This document shows positions 1-9,264 of a DNA stretch of 64,000 nucleotides, piece by piece. The notes beneath the pieces were generated by a model. It was given only the letters and a program-made list of their open reading frames with translations. It was not told the DNA's origin and did not search any database. The DNA lies in the NCBI RefSeq assembly GCF_000190755.2, contig NZ_JH109152.1, forward strand, positions 186,001-250,000. Direction: 5' to 3'. The DNA comes from Methylobacter tundripaludum SV96 (GTDB lineage Bacteria > Pseudomonadota > Gammaproteobacteria > Methylococcales > Methylomonadaceae). Position 1 is the first letter of the stretch; every line of letters starts with the position of its first letter. Made by a program: the position numbers and the translations under genes.

Positions 1-1
1 G

Positions 2-349
2 TTAAAAACGATTTTGGAAGGCTATTTGCCCAAACGGCTGGTCAGTAGTTTTCTGTCTGATGATTTGCTGGAAAGGTCATTGCAGGATTTGTCCGACAAA
101 CAGATTCAGCGGGTTGCAGATCAGTTGCACTGTTGGACAATTAAACCTAATGGCACTGAAGGCTATCGCACCGCTGAAGTAACTTCCGGCGGGGTTGACT
201 GCGACGCGGTTTCTTCCAAAACCATGGAAAGCAAGCAGGTTCAGGGGCTTTATTTTGTTGGCGAAGTGCTGGACGTAACCGGTTGGCTGGGCGGCTACAA
301 TTTTCAGTGGGCGTGGTCATCAGCCTGGTGCGCAGGGCAATACTGTTGA
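2..349 (+). CDS. BaiN/HI0933-family flavoprotein, C-terminal part (partial)
   Basis: The reading frame is open from the first full codon of the window to the TGA at 347-349, so the 5' end lies outside. The last residues contain TGWLGGYNFQWAWSS, the glycine- and tryptophan-rich C-terminal FAD-contact motif of the HI0933/BaiN/YhiN family of NAD(P)/FAD-dependent oxidoreductases, preceded by GLYFVGEVLDV, the usual strand that closes the flavin site. Family members are cytosolic flavoproteins, and most have no firm substrate. Only about 115 residues of a protein that is normally near 400 residues are visible. The family call is fairly safe; the substrate cannot be inferred. Confidence 0.8.
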   Translation, partial: LKTILEGYLPKRLVSSFLSDDLLERSLQDLSDKQIQRVADQLHCWTIKPNGTEGYRTAEVTSGGVDCDAVSSKTMESKQVQGLYFVGEVLDVTGWLGGYNFQWAWSSAWCAGQYC

Positions 350-479
350 TTCAAACCGCTCTCAATCGTTCGTCCTGATGCGTCGTGAGTTTGGCGAATA
401 TCAATCAGCACATCATGTGAACTCACTGTAAGCGCAATATAGTAATGTCCTGTTTTAGCAAAGTAGAAATGTCCTCTCC

Positions 480-513
480 GGTGTAAATTTACAGTTTTTT
501 GTAAATTTACACC
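480..513 (+). promoter_or_regulatory. Perfect 13-bp inverted repeat upstream of the transposase
   Basis: GGTGTAAATTTAC at 480-492 and GTAAATTTACACC at 501-513 are exact inverted copies separated by eight bases (AGTTTTTT). Each arm also contains the palindrome GTAAATTTAC. The site lies between the left terminal repeat and the transposase start. It could be an operator bound by the transposase helix-turn-helix, or a hairpin that blocks read-through from outside transcription. Either role is inference. Confidence 0.55.
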
Positions 514-529
514 ATGGATAACGACAGCT

Positions 530-1837
530 ATGCAGGACATCATTACTATGAGCAACAAAGAATTACATCGCATAGAAATTCTACAAAAATTGATTGATAA
601 ACGGCTATTCGAACATGAAGCTGCCAAGCAATTAGGTTTGAGCGTTCGCCAGATCAGGCGGTTAAGAAAAGCGTATAAAGCTAATGGAGCCATAGGTGTT
701 GTCAGCAAGAAACGCGGTAATCCAAGTAATCACAAGTATCCAGACTCGATTAAAGAATTGGCCATAGCTTATGTCAAACAATACTACGTTGATTTTAAGC
801 CAACTTTTGCCTGTGAAAAATTAAGTGAAAACCATGAGCTAACTATTTCTCGGGAAACGTTACGAAAATGGATGATTGATGCGGAATTATGGATACCCCA
901 AAGTAGTCGGTTAAAACGCGTCCACCAGCCTCGTAATAGACGTGAATGCTTTGGTGAGCTAATACAGATTGACGGCTCGCCACATGACTGGTTTGAAGGC
1001 AGAGCGCCTAAATGCACACTTCTTGTTTATATCGATGATGCAACGGGGAAACTCATGGAATGCCAATTTGTAAAATCAGAGTCAACGTTCACTTATTTTG
1101 ATTCCACTCGCCGATATTTAGAGAAGCATGGCAAGCCCGTTGCGTTTTATAGTGATAAACACTGCGTATTTCGTGTTAATAAAACAGGTGAATTAGGTGG
1201 TGATGGTGTCACTCAATTTGGAAGAGCCTTAACCGAATTGAACATTGATATTATTTGCGCCAATACGCCGCAGGCCAAAGGCCGCGTTGAACGTGTCAAT
1301 AGAACCCTGCAAGATCGTTTGATTAAAGAAATGCGGCTTATGAATATTTCTGGTGCCGAACAAGGAAATCAATTCTTGCCGGAATTTATGGATAAATTTA
1401 ACAAACAGTTTGGAGTGGAATCAGTTGATTCCAAGAATATGCACCGTGAATTGCTGCCTCATGAAGAATTAAATGAAATTTTTTCATGGCAGGAAAATAG
1501 AACTTTGTCTAAAAATCTAACCCTGCAATACGACAAGGCACTCTACCTGATTGAGGATTCAATTGATAACAGAAGCCTGGCCCGGAATAAAGTGACCGTT
1601 TATGAATACTTCGATGGCACAATAAAAATCAAATGTGACAATCGCGAGCTCCCCTACCGCATATTCGATAAAATCAAAAAAATCGATCAAGGGGAAATAG
1701 TAAGTAATAAGCGATTGGGAGCGGTTCTAAATTTCATCAAAGAAAAACAGGATAAAAATGATGAAAAACGCAGTGCGGGCGCTCCATCAAGACAACACTT
1801 GGGCGAAGTGAGCACCACAATAATTAGAAATGGATGA
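530..1837 (+). CDS. IS1202/ISNCY-type DDE transposase
   Basis: A 435-residue transposase. Residues about 7-55 form an N-terminal helix-turn-helix of the kind that binds element ends (HEAAKQLGLSVRQIRRLRKAY). The central integrase-like core shows a plausible DDE triad: Asp in LIQIDGSPHDW, Asp in FYSDKHCVF and Glu in KGRVERVNRT. The protein is full length with no frameshift. An alternative start at 548 (residue 7, MSNKELHR) would match the start usual in related proteins. It is the only gene of the element and should catalyse cut-and-paste or copy-out movement of the flanking inverted repeats. Confidence 0.85.
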   Translation: MQDIITMSNKELHRIEILQKLIDKRLFEHEAAKQLGLSVRQIRRLRKAYKANGAIGVVSKKRGNPSNHKYPDSIKELAIAYVKQYYVDFKPTFACEKLSENHELTISRETLRKWMIDAELWIPQSSRLKRVHQPRNRRECFGELIQIDGSPHDWFEGRAPKCTLLVYIDDATGKLMECQFVKSESTFTYFDSTRRYLEKHGKPVAFYSDKHCVFRVNKTGELGGDGVTQFGRALTELNIDIICANTPQAKGRVERVNRTLQDRLIKEMRLMNISGAEQGNQFLPEFMDKFNKQFGVESVDSKNMHRELLPHEELNEIFSWQENRTLSKNLTLQYDKALYLIEDSIDNRSLARNKVTVYEYFDGTIKIKCDNRELPYRIFDKIKKIDQGEIVSNKRLGAVLNFIKEKQDKNDEKRSAGAPSRQHLGEVSTTIIRNG

Positions 1838-1997
1838 AAACCCCACCTCCTCCTGATCGTGAGTAAAATTGGGTAGTGGAAAAAGAAAACCAATACAGGG
1901 GACACTTCTACTTTGCAGCATAGAGGACATTTCTAAATTGCGTTTACACTCACTATAAGAATCTTTTAGTCAAATAGATACCGGGGAAGAATGACTC

Positions 1998-2789
1998 ATG
2001 TTTTATTGGATATATGATATTTCGAACGGATACTTGGCCGGGCTGGTGTGCTTGGTCTGCCTGGGCTATACCTGGCTTGGTCTTCTGGTTTTAAGGCCGT
2101 GGATACGGAAGTGGCTTGGACCTGAACCCGGAGAAAATGAGTTTGTCAGCTACTTTCTTTCCTCGTACGGTGTTTTCTACGGCCTGATGCTCGGCTTGGT
2201 CGCCGTGGCCACATACCAGGACTACAGAGATGTAGACAGTAGCGTGGCAAGGGAGGTGTCGAGCCTTGCCGCGATTTACCGGGATGTTTCCAGCTATCCT
2301 GAGCCGGTCCGGAGCAACTACCAGAACCATATCCGCGAATATGTTCGTTACGTGATCGAGGAGGAATGGCCTGCCCATCAACGAGGGATCATCCCTGCGG
2401 GAGGTACGACGCGTATCACGAATTTTCAGCTAGACCTGTTTGCGTTCCAGCCGAAGACTAAGGCTGAGGAAATTGTGCATGTGGAGGCAATCCGGCAGTT
2501 CAACGTTTTTATCGAAGCTCAATCGGCTCGGCTGCAAAGTGTTACGACCGGATTGCCCGAGATACTCTGGTATGTGGTAGCGATTGGCGCGGCATTAAAC
2601 CTCGCCCTGATCTGGATGTTCTCGATCAACCGGTTCTCGGTTCATCTGGTTTTATCCGGTATTCTCTCGGTGTTCGTCGGTCTGATGTTGTTCTTCATCG
2701 CCTCAATGGACAACCCTTTTCGGGGAGCGGTAAGCATTACCCCCGAGGCTTACCAGATGGTGCAAAAAAGATTGATGATCCCGCAGTAG
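1998..2789 (+). CDS. DUF4239 (bestrophin-like) membrane protein
   Basis: A 263-residue integral membrane protein. Hydrophobic segments lie near residues 9-32, 50-69, 190-213 and 217-240. Between the two pairs is a soluble, mostly helical region starting YQDYRDVDSSVAREVSSLA. This layout and the conserved start of the central region fit DUF4239, a family distantly compared with bestrophin-type channels; no function is established for it. The start at 1998 is preceded by GGGGAAGAA at a suitable distance. The gene stands alone, 50 bp past the insertion sequence, so that element may affect its promoter. The family is likely; any transport role is inference. Confidence 0.7.
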   Translation: MFYWIYDISNGYLAGLVCLVCLGYTWLGLLVLRPWIRKWLGPEPGENEFVSYFLSSYGVFYGLMLGLVAVATYQDYRDVDSSVAREVSSLAAIYRDVSSYPEPVRSNYQNHIREYVRYVIEEEWPAHQRGIIPAGGTTRITNFQLDLFAFQPKTKAEEIVHVEAIRQFNVFIEAQSARLQSVTTGLPEILWYVVAIGAALNLALIWMFSINRFSVHLVLSGILSVFVGLMLFFIASMDNPFRGAVSITPEAYQMVQKRLMIPQ

Positions 2790-2806
2790 CGGTCTGATCT
2801 TTAGTG

Positions 2807-2837
2807 CGATGGGCTTTTGAGGGTACGAAGCCCATCG
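2807..2837 (+). terminator. Stem-loop between convergent genes
   Basis: CGATGGGCTT at 2807-2816 pairs perfectly with AAGCCCATCG at 2828-2837 around an 11-base loop. It lies just after the DUF4239 stop and before the convergent gene that ends at 2916. No T-run follows on either strand, so intrinsic termination is possible but not certain. Confidence 0.45.
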
Positions 2838-2915
2838 ATAGAGTTACAAGCAATGTTTAATAGCCTGTCCGAAGGGAGTGGTTATCAGGCTGGAACCTTG
2901 AGATTCCAGCACGCA

Positions 2916-4127
2916 TCATTTACCTTTCGATGTGAACTTACTATAAAAGCCTTTCAGTTTCCCCGGCGTTTTTTTAGCCTCGTCATCAGGCTGTTGTTTC
3001 GTAGCCGATGGCAGTGTTTCATCCGATTTTGCGTCTGTCCACTGCGGTTCTGTTTTAACCGGTTGTTGTTTTTTACCGAATAGGTTTTTGATTTTTCCAA
3101 GTGATCCTTTCGCGTGAATAACCGGTTGCTGTTCGATGTCCAATGAGGCATACGGCTCTTCTTCGTCCGCCGGTTGTGGTTTTATGTCCGGTCGCACGGG
3201 CGTTGCCGCTTCGACAGTCGTTACCCATTCAATTGGCGTTTCTTCAACTTGCGGCTCTGCATTAATTTGCTCGACTTGTTTATCTTGCGCAGGTTGGGGG
3301 GCAACCAGGGGAGATTCAAACGATGGGCTTTCTACCGCTTGTGTCGGCAGTTGCCAGTCATTAACAGCCCTGAATGTTTCCGGTGTAGGCTCTACTTTGG
3401 GTTCTACTTTAGGTTCTACGGGGGGCGTTGCAGCGGGCTGGAAATTTTTCAGGGTGTCGGACAAAGCCTGTTGGCTATCGTTCTGTTGTTGCAGCATTGA
3501 TTTTTGTTCTTCAAGCGCTTGTTCCAGTTTTGAAAGCTGGCCGGTGTGGTTGTCTAATGTCGATTTCAGGGCATTAAGCAGCGATTCTTTTTCGGCCAGT
3601 TTTGCCGTTGCCTCCTGACAGGTTTGCTGTAACTCGATTTTTGCTTGTTGCTCGGTACGCAGACGCTCTATGAGCTGCATAATGACTTTATCATGTTGCT
3701 GCCACAACGGTTCTGCCTTAACGTCTTCGCTTGCAAGTAACGGCCGTTCGCCAAGATCAAAGCTTGTTGCCAGCGTCTGAATAGTTCCGGCAACCTGCTG
3801 GTTGCGTTGATAAATCAGCTGTTCCAGCGCTAAAGCCCGTTGCGTTTCATCTTGAGCGGCAGATTGGGCTTTTTCCATTTGTTCAACAGCCGCCGCCAAT
3901 TCTTCTTGACTGAGCTGTAGCTGTTGTTGCGCGGCGTTGAGGGTTTTAATAGCGGCTTTTTCACCGGCAATTTGCCCTCTTTTTATGGAAGCAATCCTGA
4001 TACTGTAAAGTATTGCTGTCAGTAGCCAGACAGCTGTCGCTAATACCGCAGCATACAACGCATTATTTAAGGTAAAAAGATACCATTCGGAAAGCATAGC
4101 TTTGATAAGGGGTAGGTATGTTTGCAT
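2916..4127 (-). CDS. Coiled-coil membrane-anchored protein of unknown function
   Basis: A 403-residue protein. One N-terminal membrane helix lies near residues 21-45 (LYAAVLATAVWLLTAILY). It is followed by about 190 residues rich in Gln, Glu, Ala and Leu with heptad-like spacing, suggesting a long coiled coil. After that comes a Pro/Glu/Val-rich linker with a short repeat of VEPK units, and a basic C-terminus. The layout resembles membrane-anchored cell-envelope or division scaffold proteins, but I recognise no named family. It is transcribed alone, convergent with the DUF4239 gene. That it is a real gene is well supported by its length and amino-acid composition; its function is unknown. Confidence 0.6.
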   Translation of the reverse strand: MQTYLPLIKAMLSEWYLFTLNNALYAAVLATAVWLLTAILYSIRIASIKRGQIAGEKAAIKTLNAAQQQLQLSQEELAAAVEQMEKAQSAAQDETQRALALEQLIYQRNQQVAGTIQTLATSFDLGERPLLASEDVKAEPLWQQHDKVIMQLIERLRTEQQAKIELQQTCQEATAKLAEKESLLNALKSTLDNHTGQLSKLEQALEEQKSMLQQQNDSQQALSDTLKNFQPAATPPVEPKVEPKVEPTPETFRAVNDWQLPTQAVESPSFESPLVAPQPAQDKQVEQINAEPQVEETPIEWVTTVEAATPVRPDIKPQPADEEEPYASLDIEQQPVIHAKGSLGKIKNLFGKKQQPVKTEPQWTDAKSDETLPSATKQQPDDEAKKTPGKLKGFYSKFTSKGK

Positions 4128-4552
4128 AGATATTCCTCAATAATAAAATTTTTACATATTGTACTCGGAGCACTGTTAGCGACGCTGATATTTTTACCAA
4201 GGGCGATTTAGGGGGATTGTTTTTTGTGGCTTTGCGATGTTGCTTTCAAGATCGGCTCTTCACCCGTTCAATTTTGGTTTATCAGTGAAAATTGCCATAT
4301 CTTTATGGCTACCCGGACTTGGGGTTTGAGCAGGGAAGGTTGCAGGCGGTGGTTCTAGTCAAGCACATGGATGTGGCAAGGCTTTTCCGGACGCAACGCT
4401 CTGCGTTCGTTATTCTTGGCTAGACTGCTCATCGGCTCGATTTGAGTTATCTGCCGATGTTACACAAGTCGCAAAAGGCACCACGAAGACACGAAGTTTT
4501 ATATTTTTTCTTCGTGTCTTCGTGGTAAAAATTCCCTAGCTATTGCGTAACA
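4128..4552. other. Intergenic region with dispersed hairpin
   Basis: No coding region is supported in these 425 bases. Apart from the hairpin at 4481-4525, listed separately, I see only low-complexity sequence. It separates the upstream end of the coiled-coil gene from the downstream end of the efflux operon. Confidence 0.6.
4481..4525. repeat. Dispersed palindromic repeat, copy 1 (CCACGAAGACACGAAG)
   Basis: CCACGAAGACACGAAG at 4481-4496 is an exact inverted match to 4510-4525, with a 13-base AT-rich loop. The same arm sequence recurs at 39540-39647, and a diverged form at about 41524-41723. Here it lies just past the stop codon of the efflux operon (read on the minus strand) and could act as a bidirectional terminator or mRNA-stabilising stem. 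Confidence 0.75.
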
Positions 4553-6064
4553 TCAATTATCTGTTTTACTCAAATCAATGTTCGATTCCCAGCCGCCGCC
4601 CAAAGCCTTGTAAAGTGCCGCCAGCGCCGTCGCTGTGGCGGTTTGGCTCTGGGCCAGGCGATCCTGGTCTTGCAACAGGCGCAATTCGGTATCCAGTACC
4701 GTCAGAAAATCGCTCACGCCTTCCGCAAAACGCAGATGAGCCAGTTCATGGGCTCTTTCGCTGGCTTGGGCCGCCGAAGTTAGCAACTCTCTCCGGCTTC
4801 GCTCGCGGTTGTAATTCACCAGCGCGTTTTCGGTTTCTTCCAAAGCGCTCAGCACGGTCTGCTCGTATTGAGCCAGACTGGCCTCGGCACGGGCATCTGC
4901 GGCCTTAATGCGGGCATATACGCGGCCTAGATCCAAGGCGGCCCAACTGATCTTCGGGCCAACTGAATAGGCATCCGATCCTACGGCACCGATTCCCGAC
5001 AGAGTGGTGGCTTCAAGGGAGAGGGTGCCCACAAACGTTACACGGGGGAAAAGGTCGGCGGTGGCAACGCCGATGCGGGCGGTAGCCGCTGCCAGCCCCC
5101 GTTCAGCGATGCGGATGTCAGGGCGGCGGCGCAACAGCTCCGCAGGCCGACCGATGTTGATGGTCTTGGGGATTTTAGGCAGCGGCGCGGGCTGCGACAG
5201 CTTCTCGGTCAATGTGCCCGGAAGCTGCCCGGTGAGTACGCTGAGTCGATGCATAGCCTGATGAATGGCGTTATCCAGAGGCGGGATGGTGGACAAGGTG
5301 GAATCAAGTTGAGCGGTTGCCCTCGAAGTGTCGAGTTCGGTTCCACGACCGCCTTCGAGTCTGACGCGAGTTATTTCCAGCGTTTGAGCCTGGTTTCCAG
5401 CGTTCTTTTTCGCCACGGCCAACTGCTGTTGCAGACCCCGCAATTCGAAATAGTTTCTGGCTACTTCAGCGATCAGGCTGACACCGAGATCCCGAAGGTT
5501 AGCTTCCTGAGCATCGACTTCGTCGCTGCTCGCCTCTACATTACGGCGCACCCGGCCAAAGAAATCGACTTCCCAAAAAGCATCGAAACCCGCGCTATAG
5601 AGTTTCAGTTCGCGCGGCGCGTAAGTTAAGTTGTTCAAAGCGCCGACACTGCGTTTCTGCTCCGTATAATTGGCATGCGAGGTCACGGTTGGGGCCAAAT
5701 TCAGCCCTGCATCCAGATATAGGGCCCGTGCCTCACGAAGATTGGCGCGGGCAGCCTGGAGATTGCGGTTGTGCCGCACGGTCTGATCGACAAGCTCGGT
5801 TAGGCCCTTGTCTTCAAACAGCTTCCACCACACCACTTCCACGCCTTGCTCGGAGAATTCCGGATGACCGATATTGGCGAAGGCTTGACCGGCATCGGTT
5901 GCCGGGGTCTTGTAATCGGGACCTACTGCGCAGGCGCTCAGTGCAGCGGCGCAGAGGAAGGCCAGACCCAAAGCGCTGCTTCGTTCAAATGCAATGAATA
6001 AAGCATTGCCAAGTTGCATGACAGGGTGAGATTCTGCGGAGTGCATCTTTATTCCATGGTTCAT
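4553..6064 (-). CDS. RND efflux outer-membrane lipoprotein (NodT/OprM type)
   Basis: A 503-residue TolC-like channel subunit of a tripartite exporter. A hydrophobic leader ends in the lipobox LSAC (Cys near residue 45) followed by AVGPDYKTP, the hallmark of the NodT/OprM/CusC lipoprotein branch. The body has the internal two-fold repeat of the OEP family, seen in the YFELRGLQQQLAVAKKN and NYNRERSRRELLTSAAQ helices. It acts in the outer membrane and periplasm as the exit duct for the pump encoded just upstream. The start overlaps the pump stop by four bases (ATGA), so translation is coupled. Later starts at residues 7 and 16 are possible, as the pre-lipobox region is long. Confidence 0.9.
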   Translation of the reverse strand: MNHGIKMHSAESHPVMQLGNALFIAFERSSALGLAFLCAAALSACAVGPDYKTPATDAGQAFANIGHPEFSEQGVEVVWWKLFEDKGLTELVDQTVRHNRNLQAARANLREARALYLDAGLNLAPTVTSHANYTEQKRSVGALNNLTYAPRELKLYSAGFDAFWEVDFFGRVRRNVEASSDEVDAQEANLRDLGVSLIAEVARNYFELRGLQQQLAVAKKNAGNQAQTLEITRVRLEGGRGTELDTSRATAQLDSTLSTIPPLDNAIHQAMHRLSVLTGQLPGTLTEKLSQPAPLPKIPKTINIGRPAELLRRRPDIRIAERGLAAATARIGVATADLFPRVTFVGTLSLEATTLSGIGAVGSDAYSVGPKISWAALDLGRVYARIKAADARAEASLAQYEQTVLSALEETENALVNYNRERSRRELLTSAAQASERAHELAHLRFAEGVSDFLTVLDTELRLLQDQDRLAQSQTATATALAALYKALGGGWESNIDLSKTDN

Positions 6065-9000
6065 AAATCGTGGCCGGAAGAAGGTTCATGAGGCAACACG
6101 TTCGGAGCCTTGTGCCGGGAGGCTTGCCAGCGTTGCGCCAATGACTGCGCAACCACGTAGAATACCGGCGTTAACAGGAGACCGAACACCGTCACGCCCA
6201 ACATGCCGCTAAACACGGCGGTGCCCAGCAATCGCCGCGATTCCGCTCCCGCCCCTTGGGCGATGACCAGCGGAAACACGCCCATGATGAAAGCGAATGA
6301 AGTCATCAAAATGGGCCGTAGCCGAATCCGCGCCGCTTCCACCGCCGCATCGAAACGGCTAAGGCCTCCCTCTTGACGCCGCTTGGCGAATTCCACAATA
6401 AGAATGGCGTTCTTGCTGGCCAAGCCTACCAGTACAATGAATCCGATCTGGGTGAAGATGTTGTTGTCCATGCCGCTCAGCCATACGCCTGCCAGAGAGG
6501 ACAGAATGCACATGGGTACGATCAGGATCACTGCAAACGGTAACGACCAGCTTTCATACTGGGCCGCCAAGGCCAAAAACACGAAGATCACGCTCAAGGG
6601 AAAAACCAGCAGTGCGACATTTCCGGCCAACACTTGTTGCAGGCTGAGTTCGGTCCATTCAAAGTCGAACCCCGGCGGCAGCTCAGCGCCCAGCAGTTTG
6701 TTCATGACGGTAATCGCCTGGCCGGAGCTGACTCCGGGTAAGGTGCTGCCGTTAATTTCCGCCGCAGGATACATGTTGTAGCGGGTGATTTTGTCGGGTC
6801 CGTTAATTTCCTTAACCGACATCAAAGACCCGAGCGGCACCATGCCGCCTTGAAGATTACGCGTCTTCAGCTTGGCGATGTCCGCCGGTTTCATGCGAAA
6901 CTCCGAATCGGCCTGCGCCACTACCTGGTAAGTTCTGCCAAAGCTGTTGAAATCATTGACATACATCGAACCCAGATAGATCTGCAAGGTGTCGAACACT
7001 TCTTTCAAGGGGACATCCATAGACTTGGCTCGGGTACGGTCCACGTCCAGAAAAAGTTGCGGAACTCCCGCGCGAAAGGTCGTAAACAGCCCGGTCAGGC
7101 CCGGTTGCTGATTGCCTTTGGCGATCAGCTCGTTGACAGTGCCCTGTAACGCGTCAATACCGGCATTGGAGCGATCCTGGATTTGCAGCTTGAAGCCGCC
7201 TACCGAACTCATCCCCCGGATCGGAGGCGGGGCAAATACCGCAATGTGAGCGCCTTCGAGCTGGGCGAGCCGCTGCTGAAGACTTTTGATCACCGCATTG
7301 GCATGAAGCTCCGGGTGTCCCGCGCGCAGGTCGAAATCATCGAGTCGGGCGAACATCGTGGCGACGTTGGACTGACTGGAGCCGCTCAAGATCGAAAAGC
7401 CGGCATAGGCATTCAGATGCTTAACGCCTTTCGTTTCGAGAACGATGCGGGTGGCCTGCTGAACCATTTCCTCGGTGCGCGCCAGCGAGGCTGCGTCGGG
7501 CAGCTGCGCATACAAAATCAGGTAACCTTGATCCTGCTGGGGAATGAAACCCGTCGGCACTTTTTCAAAGGCCAGGAAGTTGAGTCCGTTGAGCCCCACA
7601 TAGAGCACCAGCACCACCGCCGTCATGCGAATCAGCCTGCCGACCAGGCGCGCGTAACCTTCGCTGAACGAATCGAAGAACCGGTTGAAAACGGTGAAAA
7701 AACGGCCGAACAGGCGATCGAAGAGCCGCGTGAACCCATCCTTATCGCCGTGCGCCCGATCCAGCAACAGCGCGCACAGGGCAGGGCTCAGGGTCAACGA
7801 ATTGAACGCCGAGATCACGGTGGAAACCGCGATAGTCAGCGCAAACTGCTTATAGAAGGCCCCCGAAACACCGGTGATGAAGGCGGTGGGTACAAATACG
7901 GCGACCAGAACCAGTGCCGTAGCAATGATCGGGCCTACCACTTCTTCCATAGCCTTCCGGGTGGCATCCCGGGCCGATAATCCCATCGCAATATGGCGTT
8001 CCACGTTTTCTACCACCACGATGGCGTCATCCACGACGATACCGATAGCCAGCACCAGGCCGAATAACGATAAGGTATTCAGCGACAAGCCCATTGCCGC
8101 CATTACCGCGAAAGTGCCGATCAACGAAACCGGCACAGCCAGCAGCGGAATGACGGTGGCGCGCCAGTTCTGCAAAAATAGCACAACCACCAGTACGACC
8201 AGCAGGATGGCTTCGAACAGGGTCTTGGCCACCGCGTCGATGGATTGCTGCACGAACACAACGGTATCGTAGACCATGTTGTAATCAAGGCCTTCAGGAA
8301 AGCGCGTCTTCAGCTTTTCCATCGTGTCGACCACCGCCTTCTTGGTCTCCAGCGCGTTGGAACCCGGCAATTGGAAGATGGCAAGACCTACCGTGGGCTC
8401 CCCGTCCAGGAACAGCCCCGAATTGTAATCCTTGGCGCCCAGCTCGATGCGAGCCACGTCCTTGAGGCGGGTGACCTGGCCGTCAGCCCCTTTTTTTATC
8501 ACGATGTCGGCGAACTGTTCGGCCTCCATAAGCCGACCCAGCGTACTGACCGTGTATTGGAAATCGGTGCTCTCCTTGGTGGGCTGCTGGCCCACCACGC
8601 CCGCCGCTACCTGGATATTCTGTTCCCGCATGGCGTTGACCACATCGGTGGCCGTCAGGTTGCGCGCGGCAACTTTCTCCGGATTCAGCCATAGGCGCAT
8701 GCTGTAGTCGCGGGCGCCGAAAACGATAATGTCACCGACACCGGGCAGCCGCGCCAGGGTATCCTTGATTTGCAGCAGCGCGTAATTGCTCAGATAAACA
8801 CTGTCATAGCGCTTGTCAGGGGAGATCAGGTTGACCACCAGACTCAAGTCAGGGCTGCGTTTCTTGACACTGATGCCTTGTCGGCTCACTTCCTGAGGCA
8901 GCTTGGGTTCGGCCAGAGCCACCCGGTTCTGCACCAATACCTGGGCTTTATCCAGATCGGTACCCGGCTTGAAAGTAATGGTCAGCGCCATGCTGCCGCT

Positions 9001-9261
9001 GTTGGTGGACTGGGAGGACATGTACAGCATATCCTCGACGCCGTTCACTTCCTGCTCGATAGGCGTCGCCAAGGTTTCGGCTACCACCGTGGCGTTGGCG
9101 CCGGGATAGACTGCACTCACTACCACAGTAGGGGGGGCGATCTCGGGATATTGGGCAATAGGCAGGCCAATTAGCGCTAACCCTCCAACCAGGACAATGA
9201 CGATGGATAATACCGATGCGAAAATCGGCCGGTCGATGAAAAAGTGTGTAAATCGATTCAT
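6061..9261 (-). CDS. RND multidrug efflux pump, HAE1 family (AcrB/MexF-like)
   Basis: A 1066-residue inner-membrane proton/drug antiporter of the normal family length. The protein starts with FFIDRPIFASVLSIVIVLVGG, the standard first membrane helix, and has the expected pattern of one helix, a large periplasmic loop, six helices, and then a repeat. The transmembrane-4 stretch GLVLAIGIVVDDAIVVVENVER contains the two adjacent aspartates that relay protons. The hydrophobic-substrate (HAE1) branch rather than the metal (HME) branch is indicated by these motifs and by the MexE-like partner. It sits second in the adaptor-pump-channel operon and should be controlled by the divergent TetR-type regulator. 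The exact substrate range is unknown. Confidence 0.95.
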   Translation of the reverse strand: MNRFTHFFIDRPIFASVLSIVIVLVGGLALIGLPIAQYPEIAPPTVVVSAVYPGANATVVAETLATPIEQEVNGVEDMLYMSSQSTNSGSMALTITFKPGTDLDKAQVLVQNRVALAEPKLPQEVSRQGISVKKRSPDLSLVVNLISPDKRYDSVYLSNYALLQIKDTLARLPGVGDIIVFGARDYSMRLWLNPEKVAARNLTATDVVNAMREQNIQVAAGVVGQQPTKESTDFQYTVSTLGRLMEAEQFADIVIKKGADGQVTRLKDVARIELGAKDYNSGLFLDGEPTVGLAIFQLPGSNALETKKAVVDTMEKLKTRFPEGLDYNMVYDTVVFVQQSIDAVAKTLFEAILLVVLVVVLFLQNWRATVIPLLAVPVSLIGTFAVMAAMGLSLNTLSLFGLVLAIGIVVDDAIVVVENVERHIAMGLSARDATRKAMEEVVGPIIATALVLVAVFVPTAFITGVSGAFYKQFALTIAVSTVISAFNSLTLSPALCALLLDRAHGDKDGFTRLFDRLFGRFFTVFNRFFDSFSEGYARLVGRLIRMTAVVLVLYVGLNGLNFLAFEKVPTGFIPQQDQGYLILYAQLPDAASLARTEEMVQQATRIVLETKGVKHLNAYAGFSILSGSSQSNVATMFARLDDFDLRAGHPELHANAVIKSLQQRLAQLEGAHIAVFAPPPIRGMSSVGGFKLQIQDRSNAGIDALQGTVNELIAKGNQQPGLTGLFTTFRAGVPQLFLDVDRTRAKSMDVPLKEVFDTLQIYLGSMYVNDFNSFGRTYQVVAQADSEFRMKPADIAKLKTRNLQGGMVPLGSLMSVKEINGPDKITRYNMYPAAEINGSTLPGVSSGQAITVMNKLLGAELPPGFDFEWTELSLQQVLAGNVALLVFPLSVIFVFLALAAQYESWSLPFAVILIVPMCILSSLAGVWLSGMDNNIFTQIGFIVLVGLASKNAILIVEFAKRRQEGGLSRFDAAVEAARIRLRPILMTSFAFIMGVFPLVIAQGAGAESRRLLGTAVFSGMLGVTVFGLLLTPVFYVVAQSLAQRWQASRHKAPNVLPHEPSSGHDL

Positions 9262-9264
9262 GGC

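Larger units (their letters stand above)
427..1948 (+). mobile_element. Complete IS1202/ISNCY-like insertion sequence
   Basis: The element is 1522 bp and carries one transposase gene. The ends are long imperfect inverted repeats: the left end begins TGTAAGCGCAATATAG and the right end, read inward, TGTAAACGCAATTTAG. The repeat continues inward with GCAAAGTAGAA shared by both ends, over about 50 bp. CTCAC at 422-426 is repeated at 1949-1953 directly outside the ends, which I read as a 5-bp target duplication. Intact repeats, an intact transposase and a matching duplication indicate a recent, potentially active insertion. It landed just downstream of the flavoprotein gene. The family name comes from the transposase type and would need a database match to fix. 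Confidence 0.8.

Noticed and set aside
2817-3618. Plus-strand frames of 88-160 codons opposite the coiled-coil gene
   Set aside because: They are shadows of the repeat-rich minus-strand gene and have Ser/Cys-rich or Phe/Arg-rich composition without motifs.
7183-8694. Long plus-strand frames opposite the RND pump gene
   Set aside because: They are antisense to a well-conserved pump gene and their translations have no recognisable motif.
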